Below are positions 26,068-34,619 of a stretch of DNA of 64,000 bases, piece after piece. The notes beneath the pieces are model-generated. The model worked only from the letters and a program-made list of their open reading frames with translations, was not told the DNA's origin and made no database searches. The position numbers were made by a program, and so were the translations under genes. The DNA comes from Bacteroidota bacterium (GTDB lineage Bacteria; Bacteroidota; Bacteroidia; UKL13-3), in contig JAIYAT010000003.1 of NCBI GenBank assembly GCA_027488905.1, forward strand, positions 54,642 through 118,641, read 5' to 3'. Each line of letters opens with the position of its first letter. The stretch's first letter is position 1.

Positions 26068-27715
26068 ACACCTCTCAAGATATAAACAGGTACTACAAGT
26101 ATTTGTGAAATATGGTTTCTATGATGTGGTGTCGCATAGCAGCTTAAGAAAGATTTTACCTAAGGTAATTTTCCATAATAAAATTAATGGAAAAATTAAT
26201 TCTTTAAACTATTCCAGGTACCAGAGAATTAGGATGGTTCTCGAAGAATTAGGTCCAACTTATGTAAAGTTTGGGCAAATACTAGCCAATAGGCCAGATA
26301 TCTTGCCTGCAGAGCTCATCGAAGAGCTCAAAAAGCTACAAGATGCCGTTCCAGGATTTGCTTTTGAAGAAGTGCGTGCCATTATTGAAGCAGATTTGAA
26401 CGGCAGAATTGAAGATCTATTTCAAAGCTTCGATATACAACCCATTGCCAGCGCAAGTATCGCACAAGTGCATAAAGCCACACTTCACTCAGGCGAGGTG
26501 GTGGTAGTAAAAGTGCAGCGACCAGACATTGAAAGTATCATTGCAGAAGATTTAAAGATTCTAGAAGAACTTGCAGATATTGCAGAACATCATTCAGAGC
26601 AGTTGGCTCGGTTTGAACCTATTGAACTCGTTAAGGCCTTGAACAAATCGATGACGAGAGAACTCAATTTTCTATTAGAAGCCTACAGCATCAACCATTT
26701 TCAAAATTTATTTAAAGAAAACGATTGGATAAAAGTACCTAAAGTTTATAGTAAATATAGCACTAGGCGTGTTATCACCATGGAGTATGTTTCAGGGATA
26801 CGCGTGGATAAAATTGAACTATTACGCGAACAAGGCATTGATTTGGGATTGCTCGCAGAGAAAGGACTTTACCTATATTTTCAGCAAATTTTTAGGTATG
26901 GCTTTTTTCACGCCGACCCACATCCTGGAAATGTTTTAGTTCAACCCAATGGTGTAATTTGCCTCATTGATTTTGGTATTGTAGGGTCAATGAACCGAAA
27001 AGACAAAGAGGCTTTTAGGGAGTTTATCATTGCTATTGCTAAAGGTGATTTAAGTGGACTAACCGACGCCATTATTGCACTAACCAAAGGCAAGAGAATT
27101 TCAACCAGAGAAGAATTAGAATATGATATTTCCATTTTAATTGAAGAATTTCCTCCAGAAACCATCAATGAAAGGGATATAGGAGATATTGTAGACCGAC
27201 TTCAAAAGATTATCTATAAACACAAGCTAAGCTTCTCAAATGATTTCTTTTTATTGTTACGAACATTGGTAATACTAGATGGCATAAGTAGACAGCTTGA
27301 TCCCAATTTTAACACCTTAGAACAAATTAGGAAGCATTCGATGCGCCTTTTCGAAGAAGGACTACAACCCAAAAACTTAGTAAAATCGGCACTAAGAGAC
27401 ATCAGCGATGTTTGGGATTACATCAGAGTAATTCCTTCAGATGTAAAAGGGATTATTAGCAGACTAAAAGAAGGGAAAATTAAAATGGATTTTCTTGGTT
27501 TGAACCTATTGATTCATACCCTTGAAGTAGCCAGCAATAGATTAGCGGCTGCTATCATTTTAGCAGCAATGATTTTAGGGTCCTCATTAGTGGTGTTAAG
27601 TGGCATTCCACCCAAGTTCAACGATATTCCAATAATAGGGCTTATTGGAATAGTAATTTCTGGTATCTTTGGAATACTGTTATTAATATCAATTTTTAAA
27701 AAAGGAAAATACTAA
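26057..27715 (+). CDS. ABC1/UbiB-family atypical kinase
   Basis: 552 aa. The diagnostic KxGQ motif is KFGQ at 71-74 (VKFGQILANRPD). PIASASIAQVHKA is the Ala-rich nucleotide loop, with the invariant lysine in VVVVKVQRP, and HADPHPGN then LIDFG (~residue 305) give the catalytic and metal sites. Two transmembrane helices form the C-terminus. UbiB-type kinases/ATPases support quinone biosynthesis or lipid movement in bacteria. This organism should use menaquinone, so the ubiquinone name should not be transferred. Start: ATGATG at 26057 or 26060, overlapping the phasin-like gene. Confidence 0.9.
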   Translation: MMFKHLSRYKQVLQVFVKYGFYDVVSHSSLRKILPKVIFHNKINGKINSLNYSRYQRIRMVLEELGPTYVKFGQILANRPDILPAELIEELKKLQDAVPGFAFEEVRAIIEADLNGRIEDLFQSFDIQPIASASIAQVHKATLHSGEVVVVKVQRPDIESIIAEDLKILEELADIAEHHSEQLARFEPIELVKALNKSMTRELNFLLEAYSINHFQNLFKENDWIKVPKVYSKYSTRRVITMEYVSGIRVDKIELLREQGIDLGLLAEKGLYLYFQQIFRYGFFHADPHPGNVLVQPNGVICLIDFGIVGSMNRKDKEAFREFIIAIAKGDLSGLTDAIIALTKGKRISTREELEYDISILIEEFPPETINERDIGDIVDRLQKIIYKHKLSFSNDFFLLLRTLVILDGISRQLDPNFNTLEQIRKHSMRLFEEGLQPKNLVKSALRDISDVWDYIRVIPSDVKGIISRLKEGKIKMDFLGLNLLIHTLEVASNRLAAAIILAAMILGSSLVVLSGIPPKFNDIPIIGLIGIVISGIFGILLLISIFKKGKY

Positions 27716-27728
27716 AACCCACACAACT

Positions 27729-28355
27729 ATGGATACCAATCAAATGAAAGACCAGATGAAAGACTTTGTTAGCAGCTGGCAAAAAAGACTAGAAGAAATG
27801 CAATTGCAATTTTCTTTAGGCAAAATGGATGCTTCAGAATCTTTTGAAAAACAAAAGGACCAATTAAGAGCAATGCTTGTTTCGATGAAGGAGAACATTG
27901 AAAAAGGAACTGATTTAGCGGAGGACAAAGCAACAGAAATGCGCACCAAACTAGAAGAATTGCGCTTGCAATTGGCACTTGGTAAGGCCGATGGTATGGA
28001 AGCTTTTGAGTTGCAACGTAAAAAGATTGAATTGGCCATGCATGAGTTCTACCAAACTGGAAAACAAAATTTTTCTGGAAACTACGAAAAAGGTTTAGAG
28101 ATGTTCGACCGCCAATCAGAAGCATTTAAAACCGGGTTAGATATTGTTAAAATTCAATACAACTTGGCAAAAATGGACGCTAAAGACGAGGTAGAAGAAA
28201 AGAAGAAAGAGCTGAATGATAAGATAGTAGAGTTAAATAATCAATTTAAATCTATTCAGGAAACCGCCATGGAAAATGTGGAAGACATGAATAGGCAATT
28301 GCGCGAAAACTTTGAGAAAATGAAAGTTTATGCAGAAGGTTGGTTCAAGAAGTAA
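27729..28355 (+). CDS. Coiled-coil protein with three internal repeats
   Basis: 208 aa, almost all charged amphipathic helix. Three copies of a ~27-residue element are visible: LEEMQLQFSLGKMDASESFE (21-47), LEELRLQLALGKADGMEAFE (75-101) and LDIVKIQYNLAKMDAKDEVE (137-163). Spacing is 54-62 residues, so the protein grew by duplication. No signal peptide or membrane segment. It follows the ABC1 kinase by 13 bp and is presumably in its operon. I do not recognise a named family. Confidence 0.6.
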   Translation: MDTNQMKDQMKDFVSSWQKRLEEMQLQFSLGKMDASESFEKQKDQLRAMLVSMKENIEKGTDLAEDKATEMRTKLEELRLQLALGKADGMEAFELQRKKIELAMHEFYQTGKQNFSGNYEKGLEMFDRQSEAFKTGLDIVKIQYNLAKMDAKDEVEEKKKELNDKIVELNNQFKSIQETAMENVEDMNRQLRENFEKMKVYAEGWFKK

Positions 28356-28400
28356 TTTTGGCTTTTTTGAAAACAAACCTAGATAGTTTAATATCGGGCA

Positions 28401-30581
28401 ATGGCCCTAGAAAACGAGAATCTATATTTTAACCTAGCTTCCGAAGTGGTAAATTTCACTTCTTGCAACCTGTTTCTTACAGGAAAAGCAGGAACTGGAA
28501 AAACCACTTTCCTTAAGTTCATCAAAGAACAAACGCAAAAAAATACTGTAGTTGTAGCGCCCACGGGCGTTGCAGCTATCAATGCGGGCGGCGTAACCAT
28601 GCATTCCTTTTTTCAACTGCCTTTTGTTCCCTATTCTCCAATTGATAACCCTTTGTTTGATCACAGCAACAGAATAGACAAACATGGCTTACTCAAAAAC
28701 CTTAGGTTCAACAAGCAAAAACTTGAACTGCTGCGTAACTTAGAGCTACTTGTTATTGATGAGGCAAGCATGCTTAGGGCAGATTTATTAGATGCCATTG
28801 ACGCTATCTTACGACATACCAGAAGTAAACAACATTTTCCATTTGGTGGTGTACAAGTGCTTTTCATTGGCGACTTATTTCAGCTGCCGCCCGTAGTGAG
28901 CGATGACGAGTGGCAATTTTTAAAAGAATCCTACGCCAGTCCCTTTTTCTTTAGCGCTCAAGTCTTAGAAAAACATCCACCTTTATTTATAGAACTCAAG
29001 AAAATTTATAGGCAAAGCGAGGCTAATTTTATCAGTCTCCTAAACAATATTAGACACAACCAACTAGATGAAGCGGATGAAATATTGCTAAGAAGTTTAT
29101 ATAAACCTTTGCATGTTTCCAACTCAGACAAAACCATTACCCTAACCACACACAACCATCAAGCTGATAAAATCAATAAGCTTGCACTAGAAACTTTACC
29201 GGGCAAAACATATACTTACCAAGGCAATATTACGGGTGATTTTTCTGAAAAGGCCTTGCCCACCGAAATGGAACTTACTCTCAAAGTAGGCGCCCAAGTA
29301 ATGTTTATTAAAAACGACCCAGATTCAGAAAAACGATATTACAATGGAAAACTGGCAACCGTAAAATCCCTTACTGCGGATGAGATAACTTTGACCTTGG
29401 CTGATAGTAACCTAGAATTAAAATTAAATTTAGAGAAATGGAGCAATGTGCGGTATGTACTCAACAAGGAAAACAGCAAAATAGAAGAAGAGGAATTAGG
29501 TAGTTTTAATCAATACCCCATTCGTTTAGCTTGGGCTATAACCATACACAAAAGCCAAGGACTTACCTTCGATAAGGCCATCATAGATGCAGGTTCCTCC
29601 TTTGCTGCTGGTCAGGTTTATGTGGCGCTTAGCCGTTGCAGAACTTTAGATGGTTTGGTACTTAGCTCGCCAATTACAACTCAAAGCATTAAAAGTGACA
29701 GTCGCATCATTGATTTTTCTAACAAAGAAAATAGTGTTGAAGAACTAGATGCTATCCTTGCGATTGAAAAGCCAAAATTCGCCGCGCAAGTATTGGTAAA
29801 TATGTTTGATTGGGCCAATCTGTTCTTTGCGGTCCAAGCCTTTAACGAACTTACCCAAGAAAAGGAACTTCCGCAGAAAGAAGAACTAAGAAACATAACA
29901 AATGAATTGCTGAACCAGGCAAAGCAACAGCAAGAAGTTGCAGATAAATTCATTGTGCAACTGAATCAAATTTTAAGTGTGCAACCGATAGATACTGAAT
30001 TGCTAAACGTACGCGTACAAAAGGCAAAACAATTTTTTGCTGCTGCTATTCATAGTCAACTATTAACTCCGCTCGAAAACATTAAATCAGCCTTAGACGG
30101 AAAAACCAAAGTAAAACAATACCTCGCTGCTTTAAAAACCTTTGAAACTACTTTATGGAAAAAATTGGACACCGTGCAAAGAGCAGCTTATGGTGAGTTT
30201 AGGTTTGAAATACCTGAAATTACAAGGAAAGAAACTGTTACACCCAAATCTAAAACAAGTAACACTAAAGGTGGCACTCAATTAGAGACATTGGCACTTT
30301 ACAAACAAGGATTCACACCAGAAGAAATTGCCAAACAAAGAACCTTGGCCATTAGCACCATTCTTGGTCATCTAGCAAGTTTTGTGACAAGTGGAGAAAT
30401 CAATGTTCTTGATTTTATTGACGAAAAATTGTTGGTTCAAACCGAAAAAATAATTGCCGAAATAAGTAGCGATAAACTTGGCGATTTAAGACCTCACTTT
30501 GGAGAAGAGGTTACTTTTACAGATTTAAGATTTGCCATCAGTTATTTGCAGGCAAAACAGAAAAAGGCCTCAAAAGGGTGA
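28401..30581 (+). CDS. Pif1-like SF1 helicase with C-terminal HTH
   Basis: 726 aa. Walker A is GKAGTGKTT at 28-36, Walker B is LLVIDEAS (DEAS 120-123), then FIGDLFQLPPV and late motifs AITIHKSQGLTFDKAII and YVALSRCRTLDGLVL, typical of Pif1/RecD2-type helicases. The C-terminal ~100 residues (ETLALYKQGFTPEEIAKQR, then LAISTILGHLASF) form the HTH_40-type winged-helix module found at RecQ ends. It probably unwinds DNA during repair or replication. The 3' end overlaps the convergent membrane protein by 12 bases. Confidence 0.9.
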   Translation: MALENENLYFNLASEVVNFTSCNLFLTGKAGTGKTTFLKFIKEQTQKNTVVVAPTGVAAINAGGVTMHSFFQLPFVPYSPIDNPLFDHSNRIDKHGLLKNLRFNKQKLELLRNLELLVIDEASMLRADLLDAIDAILRHTRSKQHFPFGGVQVLFIGDLFQLPPVVSDDEWQFLKESYASPFFFSAQVLEKHPPLFIELKKIYRQSEANFISLLNNIRHNQLDEADEILLRSLYKPLHVSNSDKTITLTTHNHQADKINKLALETLPGKTYTYQGNITGDFSEKALPTEMELTLKVGAQVMFIKNDPDSEKRYYNGKLATVKSLTADEITLTLADSNLELKLNLEKWSNVRYVLNKENSKIEEEELGSFNQYPIRLAWAITIHKSQGLTFDKAIIDAGSSFAAGQVYVALSRCRTLDGLVLSSPITTQSIKSDSRIIDFSNKENSVEELDAILAIEKPKFAAQVLVNMFDWANLFFAVQAFNELTQEKELPQKEELRNITNELLNQAKQQQEVADKFIVQLNQILSVQPIDTELLNVRVQKAKQFFAAAIHSQLLTPLENIKSALDGKTKVKQYLAALKTFETTLWKKLDTVQRAAYGEFRFEIPEITRKETVTPKSKTSNTKGGTQLETLALYKQGFTPEEIAKQRTLAISTILGHLASFVTSGEINVLDFIDEKLLVQTEKIIAEISSDKLGDLRPHFGEEVTFTDLRFAISYLQAKQKKASKG

Positions 30582-31325
30582 TTTGCCGCGCATAGCCATG
30601 TACCAACTTAAGAAGGCAACTAAAGCATAAACCGCAGCCAAGCCAAAGGTAGTTTTGGTATTTTTTAACACATAAAAAGCAATAATTGGAATTACCTGCA
30701 AGGCATGCATCCCAATAAAATGGGCAATTCTTAAATCGCCTGCAGTAATGCTCCAATTGAAAAAAGGAATGCCTTTTCCTCCATCTGCAGCACCAATAGT
30801 ATGCGTTAGCCTTGAACCCATTGCAAAACCTTGAAAAGAGAAAATCACAAACAATAACATTCCTAAACGAATGCCCCAAACATAGTAATCTGGCAATTGC
30901 GGCAGGGGTTCTTTAAAAAACAAAAGGCATATATATGCTGTATAAATGGTAACTAAACTTGCTGCTAAGGCCATAAAACTATACATCACTGCGTAAAAGG
31001 GTGTGCTTAGGTTAAAATGAGAAGCTTGTCCTTTGGCGGCTTGAACCAAGATGTAAAGAATCTCAAAGCCTAATAATATAATGGTTGACCAAACAAATGG
31101 TTTCATGTTAAACTGTGGCAAATAGAAGCAAAACCAAGCCATGGTCCAAGCATACAAGGTGGTAGATAAACTAAACTTGATGGGTTTAATATACGCTGAA
31201 ATGCCCAGAAACTGAACCGTATCAAACCTAGAAACAAGCATCAACCCAAAGGCCAACAATAGGCAAATAAGGCCAAACCAAAATAACTCGGGGCTCCTAA
31301 ACTTTAATTCACTTAAAAATTCCAT
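30570..31325 (-). CDS. Seven-TM membrane protein of unknown function
   Basis: 251 aa with about seven transmembrane segments. The conserved-looking stretch is GDLRIAHFIGMHALQVIPI near residue 195, with two histidines four residues apart within or near the membrane, which could bind haem or a metal; this is an inference. Charged YIKPIKFSLS and GSRLTHTIGAADGG lie in loops. The family occurs in Bacteroidota but I cannot name it. Convergent overlap with the Pif1-like helicase gene. Confidence 0.65.
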   Translation of the reverse strand: MEFLSELKFRSPELFWFGLICLLLAFGLMLVSRFDTVQFLGISAYIKPIKFSLSTTLYAWTMAWFCFYLPQFNMKPFVWSTIILLGFEILYILVQAAKGQASHFNLSTPFYAVMYSFMALAASLVTIYTAYICLLFFKEPLPQLPDYYVWGIRLGMLLFVIFSFQGFAMGSRLTHTIGAADGGKGIPFFNWSITAGDLRIAHFIGMHALQVIPIIAFYVLKNTKTTFGLAAVYALVAFLSWYMAMRGKSPF

Positions 31326-31403
31326 TTTGCTTTATTTTAATGGTTTCAAAGTAAAGGTTTCGGGTTGAACCAAGCTGTATGATAAAGGATAAAGTGGCAG
31401 ATT

Positions 31404-31811
31404 TTATTGATGAAGCGTAGTTATATCCGACCCTTCATAAAACTCAATTGGCAAACCATCAGGATCAGCTATAAAGGTAAAGCGCTTGCCAGTATATTCA
31501 TCTGTTCTTATGGGTTCGGCAGCAATGCCTTGCTTTTCTAATTGTGCCAGTACATTTTCTAAATTAGCTACAGAAAAAGCCAAATGTCGCAATCCGCTAG
31601 CTTCTGGTCTAGATGGGCGTGAGGGGGGTGATGGGAAAGAAAAAAGCTCGATGATATATTGACCATTTAAGGCCAAATCTAATTTATAAGATTGCCGCTC
31701 TTCTCTGTAAACTTCTCTAATTATTTCAAGTTTTAACAGGGTGGTATAAAAATACTTCGACCGCTGATAATCGGAACATATTATAGCAATGTGGTGAATG
31801 GATTGAAGCAT
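31404..31811 (-). CDS. gloA2: VOC-superfamily metalloprotein, YaeR/GloA2 type
   Basis: About 135 aa from ATG 31811 ([11 protein letters not shown]); an upstream TTG adds three residues and is unlikely. Strong family signatures are [52 protein letters not shown] and [13 protein letters not shown], which match the YaeR/SMU1112c glyoxalase-I-like group. Metal ligands are expected from H6 or H7, E57-region, H77-region and the final E. The substrate is not established for the family. It is divergent from prfC. Confidence 0.85.
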   Translation of the reverse strand: MLQSIHHIAIICSDYQRSKYFYTTLLKLEIIREVYREERQSYKLDLALNGQYIIELFSFPSPPSRPSRPEASGLRHLAFSVANLENVLAQLEKQGIAAEPIRTDEYTGKRFTFIADPDGLPIEFYEGSDITTLHQ

Positions 31812-31896
31812 GCGGTTCAAACTTACTTTTTTAGAAGATTATTTTATCTGCGCTTCAAAATATTTTTCCCTTTTCAAATCCTATCTTCGCGCCCTT

Positions 31897-33486
31897 ATGT
31901 CGTTAATAGAAGAAATAGAAAAGCGTAAAACCTTTGCCATTATCTCCCATCCGGATGCCGGAAAAACCACGCTAACCGAGAAGTTGCTCCTTTTTGGAGG
32001 TGCCATTCAGGTGGCGGGCGCTGTTAAAAGCAATAAAATCAAGAAAAGCTCTACCTCAGATTTTATGGAGATAGAGAAACAACGTGGTATCTCTGTTGCT
32101 ACCTCTGTTATGACTTTTGAATACATGGGAAAACGCGTCAACATCCTTGATACACCTGGTCACAAGGATTTTGCCGAAGACACCTATAGAACGCTTACCG
32201 CTGTTGATAGCGTTATCTTAGTAGTAGATAGCGTAAAGGGTGTGGAGGAACAAACCGAACGCCTAATGGCCGTTTGTAGGATGCGCAATACGCCAGTAAT
32301 CATCTTCATCAACAAATTAGACCGTGAAGGTCGCGACCCCTACGACTTACTCGAAGAAATTGAAAAGAAATTGAGCATCTCTACCCGCCCATTGTCTTGG
32401 CCAATAAACCAGGGTTCAGATTTTAAAGGCGTTTATAACTTATACCGCAAACAACTTAACCTATTTGAGTCGAGCAAGCAAACCTTAACAGACCAAATGC
32501 TTAATATTCAGGATATTGATAGCAGCGAAATTGATGGTTTACTCCCAGCCAAAGACGTAAAAAAACTTCGTGAAGATGTAAATTTAATTGAGGGCCTATA
32601 TGAGCCTTTCGACCTTGATTTGTATAGAAGCGGCTTGCTTGCACCCGTATTTTTTGGCTCAGCCGTAAACAACTTTGGCGTGCAAGAAGTATTGGAAACT
32701 TTCTTAGAAATTGCGCCTTCGCCTTTACCACGATTGGCAGGTGAAAGGTTGGTTCAACCCGAAGAAGAAAAGTTAAGTGGCTTTGTATTTAAAATACATG
32801 CCAACTTAGACCCTAACCACCGCGATAGAATTGCCTTTTTTAGAATATGCTCAGGCAAGTTTGAGAGAAATAAATTCTATGCCCATACACGTTTGCAAAA
32901 AAACCTCCGATTTGCCAATCCAACCACCTTTATGGCCAATGAAAAAATACTCACCAGTGAGGCTTATCCTGGAGATGTAATTGGCTTATACGATAGCGGA
33001 AACTTTAAAATTGGAGATACTTTAACAGAAGGGGAGAACCTTCAATTTAAAGGCATTCCTAGCTTTTCACCTGAGATTTTTAAAGAGCTAGAAAATCGTG
33101 ACCCGATGAAAACAAAACAGCTGGAAAAGGGAATTCGCCAATTGAGCGAAGAGGGTGTTGCACAGTTGTTTATTCAGAATCCAGGTAATAGAAAAATTGT
33201 GGGCACCGTGGGCGATCTACAATTTGAAGTAATCAAGTTTAGGCTTGAGCACGAATATGGCGCTAAGTGTACGTTTAGTCCGCTTAGATACTACAAAGCA
33301 TTTTGGGTTACCAGCGATAATAAAGTAGAGTTTCAACAATTTTTGCAGCGCAAGGCACACGCCATTGCTTATGATAAAGACGAACATCCAGTGTTTTTAG
33401 CAGAAAGCGAATGGAATGTTACGCTATCAAAAAACGATTTTCCATCGGTGCAGTTTCATACCATCTCAGAGTACGAGCGCACTTAG
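31897..33486 (+). CDS. prfC: Peptide chain release factor 3
   Basis: 529 aa from ATG 31897, the same length as E. coli RF3. The open frame extends upstream to 31810 but the extra 29 residues are not family-like, and a TATCTTCG box at 31882-31889 supports the later start. G1 is SHPDAGKTT (18-25), then the RGISV switch I, DTPGHKDF (G3) and [10 protein letters not shown] (G4). RF3 is a GTPase that recycles RF1/RF2 from the ribosome. The stop overlaps the convergent DUF6702 gene by four bases (TTAG). Confidence 0.96.
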   Translation: MSLIEEIEKRKTFAIISHPDAGKTTLTEKLLLFGGAIQVAGAVKSNKIKKSSTSDFMEIEKQRGISVATSVMTFEYMGKRVNILDTPGHKDFAEDTYRTLTAVDSVILVVDSVKGVEEQTERLMAVCRMRNTPVIIFINKLDREGRDPYDLLEEIEKKLSISTRPLSWPINQGSDFKGVYNLYRKQLNLFESSKQTLTDQMLNIQDIDSSEIDGLLPAKDVKKLREDVNLIEGLYEPFDLDLYRSGLLAPVFFGSAVNNFGVQEVLETFLEIAPSPLPRLAGERLVQPEEEKLSGFVFKIHANLDPNHRDRIAFFRICSGKFERNKFYAHTRLQKNLRFANPTTFMANEKILTSEAYPGDVIGLYDSGNFKIGDTLTEGENLQFKGIPSFSPEIFKELENRDPMKTKQLEKGIRQLSEEGVAQLFIQNPGNRKIVGTVGDLQFEVIKFRLEHEYGAKCTFSPLRYYKAFWVTSDNKVEFQQFLQRKAHAIAYDKDEHPVFLAESEWNVTLSKNDFPSVQFHTISEYERT

Positions 33487-34001
33487 GGTACAAAATCAAA
33501 CAGGTGCTCAGGCGTTGTGCAGGTGTGTTTATGGCTTTCTCGCAGAAGGTCGAAGTTTACGTGCACAATGTTAGATTGGCCACTAAAACCCTTGCATAAA
33601 AGGGTGTTTTGAACCAAGAGATGGCCAGGTGTTTTATTGCAATTGGCTTCAGCATAAATCCAAACCGATTCTTCTTTTACCTCGTAACCAATTACGTTAA
33701 AAGGGTAGTTTTGCTTGTTGTCACGTATCTTTAAATGGGCTGCTAGGTATTGGTTCAAGGCTTTTTTTTGGGTTTCGGTTTGAACCAAAAAGTTTGCTTT
33801 AATTTTGTATTCTTGAAGCAATTCTTGCTGCAAATCATCAGCAAAAATGCGGCAGCTCAGGGTAATGTGTTTAAACTTAGGTTCAATATTAATGTCGCAA
33901 ACACTCAAGTAATAGGGATGTTTAGCTGGTCGCATAGATAATAATACAGCCGTTAAACAAAACAAGGCGATGGCTTTTAGGATATTTTTTTTAGTTTGCA
34001 T
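33483..34001 (-). CDS. DUF6702-like exported protein
   Basis: 172 aa. A signal peptide or signal anchor ([20 protein letters not shown]) precedes [15 protein letters not shown], a HPxYxSV opening typical of DUF6702 proteins in Bacteroidota. The remainder is beta-rich with conserved short motifs and cysteine at TTP-preceding positions. It is divergent from a HupE-like gene with only 21 bp between starts, an arrangement often conserved with HupE and M1 peptidase. Function unknown. Confidence 0.7.
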   Translation of the reverse strand: MQTKKNILKAIALFCLTAVLLSMRPAKHPYYLSVCDINIEPKFKHITLSCRIFADDLQQELLQEYKIKANFLVQTETQKKALNQYLAAHLKIRDNKQNYPFNVIGYEVKEESVWIYAEANCNKTPGHLLVQNTLLCKGFSGQSNIVHVNFDLLRESHKHTCTTPEHLFDFVP

Positions 34002-34022
34002 CTCTTCAAATATAAATAATAG

Positions 34023-34616
34023 ATGGGTGAAATAAGTTTATGGTTTACTGAGGGCTGTTTGCATATCGCAGATTTTGCAGGCTTCGACCATATGCTTTTT
34101 TTGTTAGTTTTATGCACACCCTATTTTGGCAAAAAGCATCTCAAACAACTGTTTTGGCTCATCACAGGGTTTACACTTGGGCATAGTTTATCTTTGGCAT
34201 TAAGTGTTTTTGGTTTCATAAAATTACCAAGTGCTTGGGTAGAAATGGGCATTGCCATAACTATTTTGATTACTTCTTTGATGGCCATCCTGCATAAAGA
34301 AGCTTCGGAGAACAAAGCGTTTTTACCCACACTAGGTTTAGTAGTGTTTTTTGGCTTGGTGCATGGCTTGGGGTTTTCCACTTTGTTAAAATCGATGTTA
34401 TCGGACCAAGGTTCTTTATTGCAGTCCTTATTGTTTTTCAACTTAGGTATAGAAGCAGGTCAAATTTTAATAGTGCTGGTGCTGTTTTCTATTTGTTGGC
34501 TTTTAGAAAATAGGTTAAAAATAAAACTCTCAAGACAAATCAAGGTTTATGGATTAATAGCTGCGGTAGTTTCGTTGGTATTAACTTGGCAGCGCTTACA
34601 AGAAATTTTAAATTAA
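34023..34616 (+). CDS. HupE/UreJ-family membrane protein
   Basis: 197 aa with six predicted transmembrane segments. HupE/UreJ motifs are visible: GFDHMLFLLVL near residue 19, GFTLGHSLSLAL and FGLVHGLGFS, all rich in membrane histidines. Characterised HupE/UreJ proteins move nickel or cobalt. In Bacteroidota this subfamily often sits with DUF6702 and M1 peptidase genes, and no hydrogenase or urease is visible here, so the metal and role are open. Three bases separate it from the downstream peptidase gene. Confidence 0.82.
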   Translation: MGEISLWFTEGCLHIADFAGFDHMLFLLVLCTPYFGKKHLKQLFWLITGFTLGHSLSLALSVFGFIKLPSAWVEMGIAITILITSLMAILHKEASENKAFLPTLGLVVFFGLVHGLGFSTLLKSMLSDQGSLLQSLLFFNLGIEAGQILIVLVLFSICWLLENRLKIKLSRQIKVYGLIAAVVSLVLTWQRLQEILN

Positions 34617-34619
34617 AAA

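Noticed and set aside
31810..31896. N-terminal extension of release factor 3
   Set aside because: The 29 additional residues are not family-like and overlap the divergent VOC gene start; ATG 31897 gives the standard 529 residues.
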